Shown: in pieces, positions 12,178 through 22,700 of the stretch
Numbering within the stretch: the stretch's first letter is position 1
How the letters are laid out: each line of letters opens with the position of its first letter
From: Hyphochytrium catenoides
Lineage: Eukaryota > Sar > Hyphochytriomycetes > Hyphochytriales > Hyphochytriaceae
Direction of reading: 5' to 3'
Length of the DNA: 64,000 bases
Assembly: GCA_900088475.1 (NCBI GenBank)
Contig: FLMG01002522.1
Coordinates: forward strand, 48,995-112,994
Made by a program: the position numbers and the translations under genes
The notes under the pieces: model-generated
Databases searched by the model: none
The model's input: only the letters and a program-made list of their open reading frames with translations
Told to the model about the DNA's origin: nothing

Positions 12178-15100
12178 ATGTTGGCGGTCAACCACCATCC
12201 TACAGCCCAGGACCCCTCCCAAGAGGGTCCAATCTTGCTCCAGAAGGAGAGAAGCAAGGCCTCCTTCTGCACACGAGCGATGACTGAGGCACTATACGGT
12301 GAGCTCGGTTATAAACCATCAGCTTCCAAATGACCCAAAATTGACCTCCGAACCATTCGATCTGCAGGTGGCGCCGACAACGCCAAACGACGGGAGTACC
12401 TAGCGAAGGAATTCTTGGATGACCCCGTTTTTTCTGCCATAGACCGGTAGGGAAAAAAAATTGCTATCGGAGGGCCAATGGTCTCAGCTGTCTGATCATA
12501 AACACGCAGTCCCTTCATGAACCATACTCAGCAGTACAATCGCGCTCTGGAAAAAGCTCACCATTTCATCAAAAAGACCAAGAAGTTAGGCGTGGAGCCT
12601 TGTTCCCAGGAATGGGGGTGAGTGTTCCCCAAGAACCTAGCCAAGCGCTAATGGATGGAGCTTGAACGTCAGTCTCATGCTCGCTTGTTCCCTTAGCTTC
12701 TGCTATATGCTTCTGGGTGAAGTGCTGCCCATTGATGTGCACAACAGCATGTTTTTGCCTACGCTGCTGAACCAAACGACCCCCGAGCAGAAGGAGAGAT
12801 GGTATTACCCAGCAAAGGACTTCAAGATTCTGGGTGCTTACGCACAGGTTTGCTACCTAACTCTGAGCATTCTTCTCACTCGTTGAGCTGGTTTACACCT
12901 ACCCGCATCTCTATGTAAGCTGTCCTTGGCTAACGTCCGTTCGATCTGTAGACCGAGCTGGGCCACGGTTCGAACCTTAGAAAGTTGGAGACAACGGCGA
13001 CCTACGACAAGGAGACTCAGGAGTTTATTATCAATTCTCCGACATTGACCAGTGAGACTTATTTCTCCTTGGCTTTCTCATTGCACTCGTCTCTCTATTC
13101 TAAGTCAGCTGGATTATGGATATGCTGCGTCTGTCATCCTCCCGCACCTGACACTTTCCGCCTTTTTAGGTACAAAATGGTGGCCAGGAGGACTTGGTCG
13201 CACGGCTACTCATACCATTTTACTGGCTAACCTAATCCTAGACGGCAAGGACTATGGCATGCACACCTTTATTGTGCAGATAAGGAGCCTTAAGGATCAC
13301 ACTCCCCTCCCAGGCATCACTCTGGGCGATATTGGGCCCAAAGTCGGATTCCAAGGCATTGATAATGGTATGTCACATGCTGAATCTCTGCCTCTTCTGC
13401 GTGCTCCTTTCCTCTATAGCTTGTTCTCCTCGTTCTCTTGTGGCTCGTCTCTACATTGACCTCAGTATGATGAGTGTTACGACGGCCTTCACTTGGTCAG
13501 TTTCCCGCGACTTTGTCCACTCTGCCAAATATTTAAAAGTGGAATGCTTCAATGGAGCTGAGCAAGCATGTGAATTGCTGACAACGTCTTTCTCCCTAGG
13601 CTATGCTTCTTTCAACCATGTGCGCATCCCCCGTGACCAGATGTTGATGCGTTATGCCCAAGTCACTCCAGAAGGGAAGTACATCCAGCCCCCGGGACAT
13701 CAGATGCAGTACATCACCATGCTCCACGTCAGGGCTAACATCATACAGATGTGCGGCTTCATTCTGGGCATGGGCACCACGATCTCTACAAGGTGCTGAC
13801 AGTTGCTCTGCACGTTTTGAAGAGTTTTTAGCCCTTCGTCGAGCTATCAGCATTGCTTCTTTCTGTCCTCTGATCCGTTCTGACCATTAGTTTAATGCCC
13901 ATACGCTGCTTCGTGTTGGTCCACACGTGTCATAGTCCACCTAGAGCTATTGCCCTTTATACTTTAGCTTGACATCTCATCTAATAGCCCACTCCCGTCC
14001 CACCTCTTTAGGTATAGCGCCGTCAGAAAGCAAGGCAATGGCGCGGACGGGAAGGAGGTTCAGGTAATGATACCGAGCAGGATGTATATCCCACATGAAA
14101 GACATCTGACCCTCTCCTACCTTGTAGGTCTTGGACTATCAGCAGCAGCAAGCAAATCTCTTGCCTCTCATTGCAATATGTAAGCCTTGGTGACCAACCT
14201 CCAGCACATTGTCACTAACTTACGACTCTGGCATCGATTGCATCATCCTCTTCAGCCTATGCCGGACATTTTGTGGGGCAGCGGATCTTGGAGCAGTACG
14301 ACGAGACTATGGCAGCTATAAATCGGGGGGATCTCTCGCTGTTACCTGAGATGCATGCAACTAGGTAGCATGTCACATCTATCTACCTTTACTCAAATGT
14401 TCCCGTCCTAGTCTATTAGTCATTTTAATATTTGTCCTCCATACACTCTGTTTGCAGATCGCTATCTTTCTCTTAGATGTCCCGCTTCTAATCCGTGACG
14501 GCTTGCGATGCCTACGACCCTTATCTCACTAGTTTCCTTATGGAATCCTTTTAGCTCTATTATGAAGGGTATGTTCAGCCATCTGGCGTCAGATGGAATG
14601 GAGCACTGTCGCAGACTCTGCGGCGGTCACGGATATTCTTACGCCTCCGGTATCCCTGACAAGTCAGGGAATCTGGTAGCCGCTTGCACCTATGAGGGCA
14701 CAATTGATATCCTGGCCCAACAGACAGCGAGGTAACGATATGCGCAAGAGCACTCTTATACAGGGAACTATACCTAGTTGAACCATCAGACGCGTCTTCG
14801 TCGCATAGTTGTGCGATTGCTTTCAAACAGCACCACATTGAACCGAGATGCCTCTCTTGCGTCACAGGTATCTCATCAAGTCAGTGAACCTTGTGGCGAA
14901 GGGAAAGAAGCTGACCGGAGCGGCAAAGTATTTAGAGAGAACACCTTCGCTATTGGGGTACAGATCATCAGCGAAGACGGTGGAGGAGCTGAAAACAGTT
15001 GATGTCCTTCTCCCTGTCTTCGCGTCCCGCGCCTGCCGAGAGATTGTCAGAGCTGCTAAGCGCCTTGAGGGCTTGAAGGCCACACGAGGTAGTAGGGTTC

Positions 15101-16068
15101 GCCGTTTTCTTGGGTTTGGAGAGCTATTTCTTGAAGAAGTGACTAATTTCTTTTGATCTTTATTTGTAGGCCCTCAGGCTTGGTTTGACTGCATGGTAGA
15201 CCTGATTCAGGCGTCAATGGCCCACTCCCAGCATGCAGCTGTAGAAATGTTTCAGCAGAGCATCCAAAGTATCAAGGACGAGAAAGTGAAAGCAGTCCTG
15301 GGAAGGCTCTGCTCCCTTTTCGCTGTGGAGCTTGTATTAAGAGTGAGTAACCATCCATTCGGATGTAAAAAGACACAGGGAAATGAAGAGACACGGATGC
15401 GGAGATCGTTTATTGGTTCGCTTTGCCTCTCCCTGCCGTCTTAGGATAACTCATTGGTCCGTGCCGGCCTCACAATTGCATTCCTCTTCGCGGTAGGATA
15501 TGGGTCAGTTCCGTGATGGTGACCTTTTAAGTTCTGAACAAGCGCTTCTACTGAGGGAGGCGAAGCTTTGCCTTCTTGCCGAAATCAGACCTGACGCGAT
15601 TCCCCTTGTGGATGCCTGGGGCGTGCCAGATAAGGTAACTAGTGGAGGATATTGTCATATGTCTTCTCTTCTCATTCTTCGGCTCTTGCATACATCTGGA
15701 CCTTAGCCTTTTAGAAGCAGGATGCCTTGCAACTTTCTAGTTGCTTCATAAATGTCGTTTCATGTCTGGATGGGCATGTTTTCGCTTGTGGCGATAAGCA
15801 GCTTAGTCCTTGAGCACTTGCCTTTTCGTCTTTGATCGTGCTGCGCAGCTCGCTTATCCTGTCTTTTTCGTTAGGAGGTGCTTATTTCATTCTTTTTTCT
15901 TTTGTGTCTATCCAGGCGCTTTCGTCCGCCCTGGGCGTGTCAGATGGCCGCGTGTACGAAGCTCTAGCAAAGTTTGTTCAGAGAGAGCCACTGAATGGCT
16001 CTCTTTTGCCTGATGGTTACGAAAGGTTCATCAGGCCACTTGTATTCAACCCTCAGGCGCGGCTTTAG
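12178..16068 (+). CDS. Peroxisomal acyl-CoA oxidase
   Basis: This FAD enzyme makes 2-enoyl-CoA and H2O2 in the first step of peroxisomal beta-oxidation. Exons are 12178-12298, 12368-12446, 12510-12617, 12697-12847, 12952-13051, 13170-13367, 13600-13792, 14012-14063, 14128-14179, 14256-14364, an uncertain piece between 14457 and 14575, then to 14731, 14868-15088, 15170-15342, 15497-15634 and 15916-16068. The total is about 670 aa, normal for the family. Motifs seen are [70 protein letters not shown] and TYEG, which carries the likely catalytic glutamate. The usual TYEGENTVL reads TYEGTIDIL here. The protein ends in -ARL, a type 1 peroxisomal targeting tripeptide. The exon set near 14460-14575 is the only unclear part. 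Confidence 0.95.
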
Positions 16069-16382
16069 GCTCTTACATCTCGCAGTCTCCTTTTTCTACC
16101 AGTGCTCTTTGACCCACTCAGCACTGCAGTTGTGAGGCTTCGGCTCCAATGGGAAGAAGACAACTCTAGCGTTCGAGGGAAGAGAAGTCTGACAACTACT
16201 TCGGAACTCGTACAGCTGAGACGGATATAGCTCCTGCGATGAGTAGTGCCAAGGACCATCGAAAGTTAGTTAGACAGTGCACTGTTAGAACTAGTTTTAC
16301 CCTTATTAATGGAGGAACAAGGCTATCTCCGTACCTGTAAAATGTCTGCATTCTGGATCATCATCTAACGGAGACATGTTGA

Positions 16383-18862
16383 TCAAGGGAACAGAGGGAC
16401 AAATTTGAGGTTACTCCCAGAAGAAAAGGTGCTCTCAGAAGAGGGTAAGTCGAGGTTGTAGCAACGCAAGGATCGGAAGACGGCAACGTCCGTAGAAGGA
16501 GGCAGGGAGGTGACCATAGTATGACATCTTTCCGGGCCCGCTAGCTCTACCAAGAAGATGCATGAGTGAGACTTCTTGCACTGTACCTCTATCCAATGGT
16601 CGAACTTGTAAAAGCATGTGCTAAGCTTGTCATAGTGTGCCGCCAGCTGTCCATGGAGTTCCCTGACTACCTCGCAGTCAAAGAGCATTATGGAGGAATT
16701 GTATCCACCTACTCTTTTCTCACTTTCCATCCCATCCGTTGTTAAGACGGCAAAGGGTCCCGTATACGTTATCAGGTCATCAATACTCCCGGTTATGACT
16801 AGGTCTAAGTCAAAGTAGATGCACCGCGAAGAGAGTGTGTTCTCTACCTCCTTAGCAAAGAGAAAGCTCTTGTTCCACCACCCTCTCCATCCTGACGGGA
16901 GAAACACTGCCTCTATATCTGGGAAGCAGGAGTGACCAGGAACAAGCAGAGCCATTGAATGGCGGGGAGCAGCAGACAGAGAGGTCAGATTTATAAGAAG
17001 TCTCACAAGGCTAGTTGGGGAGGACCTAACGACGGTAAGGAGCTCTTGAGTAGCCAAAGAGGACCGTGAGGAGCGGCTCGAATACAGTCACGAGTACTAT
17101 GCTCATGCCAAAGAGATTCGACATAGAGAAGGCCAACATCAGTACCCAACAACATAGTTAACGGCCTGGAAGAAAAGGGAGAAATGAAAGCAGAGTTTGT
17201 TGTAGGCACAGGCGTGATGTGACCCTTTTGGCCCTCAGACAGACAGCGACCAGGCCCAAGCAAAAGGTTAAAGGCAGTGATCAACGTCTCGATAGGCATT
17301 ACCACTTCAAGAAGATACTGACCCGTCTCGAGCCCCTCCTTGTTGTCCGTGAAGCAAACGAAGCGGTGAGGAGTCCGGAGATGGCGCTTCACCCCTGCTC
17401 TCAGCTTGTTCACATATCCCGAGTCGTACTTTGTTCCCCATTTTACGCAAACAACGTTTATCCCGTCTCCCGTCACTTCACTTCTTTTTGACCTTAGGGA
17501 ATGCTTCTGCGCGTCAATCCCCTGCCGCAGCGCTCTCTCGCGGAAGTGGATGCAGTCGATACGATAATTCGCGAGTGAATCCACTGCTTCATCCCTGAGC
17601 ATGGTGCTCCAGTACCAGTCTATAACCTGATGCATCTAGAAGCATTAGCTGGATAAAGACAAGATAGAACCAAGACTTCCAGGCTTTTATGGACGTCAAA
17701 GGGAGACAGAAGCAATGCTACGGAACGTCTAAGAAGATACGCATGAGCATAGAGAAAGTAAAAACATACGCATGAGCATAGAGAAAGTAAAAACATTGGT
17801 ACGGAGATAATGAGAACTAAAAGTCGATGCGTTGAGTGGAGTCTGAGTCAGTAGTGATCGAACGGTTCAGACCCACCTCCTTCTGCTTTCCTAACCTCCT
17901 CATCGCCGTGTTATAGTTATAATGTGCTTCAGAAAGAGACAAATCACTTGCCAGCACATATTGACATAAGGCAGTAGCTTCTTCAAGGGCAGCTTGGTCA
18001 TCGGTCTGCAAAAGAAGCGCTAAAAGAGAGCGGAGAGGCTTTGTCATAAAAAACAGTGGCACAAGCAAGCAGTGGTAATGCCAGGAAACTTCTTGACGGA
18101 TACAGCTATGACAGAGACGCAAAATAGCAGATAATGAGGTGCACTGGCAACGGAATCAGCACCCAGATTGAGCGTACAATGCGTACAATGCACTAGCGAT
18201 AAACAGCTCTCTCCTTTAGAGTTCTCGTGTCTCCATCTCTCCCAGCATCTACGACAATAGCTAACCTGCTAGGTTTGTTTTTGCCTCCAAAAAGTCTTCT
18301 CTTTGCTTTATTGCCTCTCTGAAGTGGTCCATGGCGCTTGATAAGTCTCCCACCTCTGCTGAAGCGTTGCCTAGGTTGAAGTAGGCGTTCGTGTACGAAG
18401 GATCAACCTCAATTGCCTAAGAAAAATAGCCGCGGGAGTTGTAAGAACGCCACGGCAGAGAACGGTATGGTTGCCTTGTGACATTGGCCACTGGGGCCGA
18501 GGACGAGATAAACAGAGGAGAGAGGCTCCACATTAGAGCAGGAAAGGGGAAGGGCGAGAGTGGAAGAGATGGACCAGATAGATAGGGAGGACCGGTGAGA
18601 ATGATGTTGACAGGAAGCTAACTATGGACTGGAAAAAGATGTACCCTACCTTTCGATATTGGTTAACTGCTCGATGCCACATCCTCTTCTTGGCAAACAT
18701 GTTCCCGAGCTTGTTATGTGCTCTACTTCTGGGGTCAACATACCCTTCTGCCCTTTCGGGACTCCCTTCTGATGAGTTATCCGAGTCATTGTTGCCCGCA
18801 CTCTGCGCCTCGTCACTGCAAGAGTTCTGCGTTACTTCGGAGTCCTCTGTTCTCCTGGTCAT
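16383..18862 (-). CDS. TPR protein fused to a DXD glycosyltransferase
   Basis: The N-terminal exon (18862 or an upstream start, to about 18650) is acidic and ends in a TPR-like helix, AHNKLGNMFAKKRMW. It joins in phase to an exon at about 18405-18268 with a canonical TPR (AIEVDPSYTNAYFNLGNA) and then to about 18020-17857 (ALLLQTDDQAALEEA). The exon starting at 17635 opens the glycosyltransferase: VVCVKWGTKY, HRFVCFTDNKEGL, then after an intron GWWNKSFLF, FDLDLVITGSIDDL and GGYNSSIMLF. DLD is the metal- and nucleotide-sugar-binding DXD motif. The substrate is unknown and no signal peptide is visible. The last 70 codons (after FDHWIE) do not match the family well, so an unseen intron or frameshift near 16560 is likely. 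A 5' exon may begin at ATG 19316. Confidence 0.75.
17737..17794 (+). repeat. 29-bp perfect tandem duplication in an intron
   Basis: Two adjacent copies of a unit starting ATACGCATGAGCATAGAGAA (17737-17765 and 17766-17794). They lie in the intron between the TPR and glycosyltransferase exons of the minus-strand gene. Confidence 0.9.
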
Positions 18863-19771
18863 ATTGTAGCTATCCACAGAACAAGCTACGGTCTGGTTTA
18901 GGAAGCGGGACAGACAGGTTGAAGTCAATAGCTCTCCGTCCTCGTCCACCTTTATATCTCTAACTCCATAACGTCTAAGCCCGATAATGCCTCTTGCCTA
19001 CTTTCTTGCTTCGGGTGCGTAGTCACGTCGGCTTTTCTCGCGGATGCTTTATGGAACTCAGCGGAGGGCTGTCCATCAAGCTTGGGGTTGGCAGACCAAC
19101 TATTCCCTGCCTCTTCCACCTCCAAATTTTCTTTTCGCTCAGTTCTTCAAGTTCTTCACGTTAACCCTCCAGAGCTGCTCTCATCTGCTGAAGGTGAAGA
19201 TGGCGGTCTAATCGTCACTGACTCCTTCCTCTACGTCGCCTTACCCTCCGACCGATCAGGCCAAGCATCTGAAGCTCTTGCATCTCCGGAGTCTCCGCGA
19301 TCATCACTCCCGCCATGCGTGGAATGAGACCGGAATCTCTGTCCTGCTCTGTGCATGCCTTGTGCCCTTTGGCTCTACGCCAACGACGACATCGCGTTCA
19401 TGGATTACAGACAGATTATCGGACAACAACGGGTAGTCCAGGAGGAGCTCTGGGATGATTTGGCGCGAAGACCTATCAAGCCGCAGCGTCGATCCGAAGC
19501 AGCTGCGAGGTTATTATTGTTGTTATAATGAAGACTGAAGATGGAACTCCAGCGGAGGGAAGTTCGTCAAGGCGATGAGGGCGGACGGATGGTCTCTTCT
19601 CTGCTCATTGTGGCTGAATTCCTCCACATGTCTATCAGTCTTCTCCTGCCGTAGAGTGAAATAGCACCAGCAAGGCGAAAGGCATGCCTCTGGAGACAGG
19701 GTTGGATGGATCAGAGCCATTATTGAGTCTCCTTCTGGTGTCTGGGCAAGGTTCTTAAACCGAAAAAAGTT
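18863..19771. other. Divergent region between TPR-glycosyltransferase and KNL2-like genes
   Basis: The minus-strand frame of the TPR gene stays open to about 19000 without an ATG, so a further 5' exon is expected. A candidate is the ATG at 19316 (MAGVMIAETPEMQEL, followed by GTAAGG near 19244), but its join to the next exon is weak. The rest should be the two promoters. Nothing else is recognisable. Confidence 0.4.
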
Positions 19772-22700
19772 ATGACAGATCCACTCAGGAGCGGAGCGCT
19801 CTTCGGTCTGAAGAACCTGGATGTTCTCCGCTCTCCGGTTCCTCGTCTGGGTGGAGGAGGTGTATCAGCCGGAGTGGAAGGATCAGCTCAACAGGATGGA
19901 AAGAAAGGAATTCCAGCGTATCAACCGCAAAGCAGCCACCGGACAAACCAAGGTTAGCTACCTTTGTAGCTTCCACCTTGCTCGGTTTCTTCTAGTTTCG
20001 TTGTCCTTCTCTATCTGCAACGTTCTCAGATAACTCTCTCCTAAAGCATCTCTGTTGCTGCCTTCCTCTCTCGAAAATTGTCATATGAGTCTTCCTCAGT
20101 CATTCGTGCACTACTTACTTCTTCACACTGCTGATAGCAGCCCGATCTGTAGTAGGGGCAGCGGCGAGTACAGAAGCATGTGGCAGGAAGGCTACACCAA
20201 TTATCAAACCGAAACCCTTCCGACCTCTTGCCCTTGGGTCCCTATCGTCATCCCCTTTCACCCTGAAGAGCCAACAGCAGATTCGAGAGAAATTCGAGCA
20301 GGTCTGTCTCTCCTCTCCTATCCCGAGAGTCATACAGCATGCTGCAGTCAAGCCTTGGAGCGCTCCACAGACAGCAGAATCCAAGAAAGATGAGAAGCAA
20401 AGAGGTATAGGCATCAATATCTTTCTCAGTCTGCTGAATCTGAAGCCTTCGTTGCTTGTGTTGTCCCTCTACGTCGTCCTGAATGCTGCTTACCTGACGG
20501 GCCGCCACTATTAACGTCGTCCATGCTCCGTCTCCTCTAACGTTTTTTTGGTGCTCTTCAGAAACCAATAGTGAAGGGTTACCGTCGATGGCTAGGACTG
20601 CGAAAAGTGGAAGAGAGTCTCTTGATGATGGTGCTAAGGAGACGGATAGCAAGGGGAAAAGAGTCAATGAAGGTGCCAATGAGAATTTGATTAGATCTCA
20701 AACCCAGTCAAAGGCCGAACGACTGGATACTTGTAAGCAACCGCTGGAAGATCGGGCGACGAACAAACGTCAGCATGCAGAAAGTAAAGCGCAAGGCTCA
20801 TCATGCTCTGAGAGAAGCTCAGTCGAGAAGGTTGGGGACGATATGGCGTCCAGGCCAAGTAGCTTGCCTCAAGAGATAGACTTGCGAAGTATAGCTCTAG
20901 AGGGACCAAAGAAAGCAGATCAGAGCGATGAGCAAAAAGTTAAGGAGGCAGACTCAAAACCAGCCATTCAATGCCTACCGAGTGACATCATTCTGACTTC
21001 TCAGTACCCTAAGGAGGATAGCCAGGTGATGCCGCGTCAACGAGAGAAGATACAAGATCGAGGGGCGTCCAATTCTAGCGAGAAAGAAGTGGTTATAGAG
21101 CAGAAAACGAGATCGCCCGTAAGGAACAAAGACGAAAAAAATTTGCCCCCTGAGGCATCTGAGAGAAACGGGGATGGAAGGAAGCCATCGTCGTCGCCAA
21201 GAAACTCGAAAGCGGAAAGAATCCAGAGCCCAATCAAGCCTTACAGTGCTGGGAAAGTGGCCAACTCTTCCCCAAACTCAACAGGGAAAGCAAACGGAGT
21301 TGCGAAAGCTCAGTCTAGCGATGCTCAAGAAGAGAAGGGAAAGACAATTACTCAGTCGCAAAAGGCGTCGGTTGAGGGTCATGCGCTCCCAATCCTTAAC
21401 CTGGGCTCTCCGGAAGTCTGTTCCAAACCTCAGGCCCTACAAGAAGAAACTCTTTTGGCGTCTCAGGCTGTCGCCAAAGCTTCGAATACCTTAACGCATG
21501 ATACCGGTTCTCTTCCTAGCGATTGCCAATCGAACGGGAAGTCCGCAGGGAAAGCAGATGCGAGTCCTGTGGCGTCGACCCAAGTTAAAGAATTATCCTC
21601 CTCTATCAAGAGTAAGGACAAGTCCGTTGAAGGATATCTACCCGTAGAGGGTCGCCTAGATATGGAGGAGATGGAAGGAGAACCTCTGGCTTCTCCAACG
21701 ACGGACAAGATTAATCGTTCTCAAGTTAAGAGCTCTAGAAGGGCAGTGCGGACACCGCACCTTCCTCCCCGGCCTCGACCCAGGACGGGTACACGAGAAC
21801 CTAGCGCAGGTAAGAAAGGCTCCGCGGCTTTCCCAGGAAGGCACGGACGTAAGACACTTATAAGAGATAGACCAACCTCCTGAAGCCTATAACGACTCAG
21901 AATGTCAGACATAAACAGTTAAGGAATGAAAAGAGAGTCAGAGGGTCAAGGGCCAGCGTAGTGACTGTCCCTAGAGTAATGAACAGGACTCATCACCACG
22001 TCCTTGAGAAGTGAGACTCCTTAAGCGGTCCACAGTCTAAGCCCTCTCCTCTGCCTTCAGCTCCACGACAGGACCAGGAAGCACTAGAAAAGACACCTGC
22101 TGACAGCGCAGTGGACGTTATCGATGAGACAAATAACGGGACGGGACGAGATGAAGAGAGACCGAAGAAGGATGATGGTGGAGACATTAGGGCCACAAGT
22201 GAGATGAAGGCCCAAGACCCCATCCACTCAACGCCTTCTCTCAACAGGCGGGCAGTCACGAGGGCCGCGAAGAAGCAACAAGGTGCAGGACACTCGTCGG
22301 CTGCTTCTCAAGCACCTCCTACCCCAGTACTCCGAGTCAGCGGAGCAGCAAGCATGCGGAAGAGAACTTTAGACAAAGCGGAGGGAGTAGAAGCCGCGAT
22401 GCAGGATAATGAAAATTTAAAAGGTGAAGAAACTGAGAAAAATGGGGACACACATGATGGACCGAAGCCGCCTGACGCAAAGAGGAGCAAAAAGAGAAAA
22501 TCTCGAGCGGATAAAAGGACGCATAAAAGTATCAAGGCGGCAGTTGAGGCCGGAGAGAGCTTGAGGACGGCTGAGGAAGCTGAAAAGGAGGAACAGTCGC
22601 CCCGAGAGGAAGATCCAAGAGAGAATGGGAGTATCGAACCGGCTTTGACACGCGCTAGAAGAGCTTCTGGGGCAATAGCAGAAGACCAAGCCGCTCAGAA

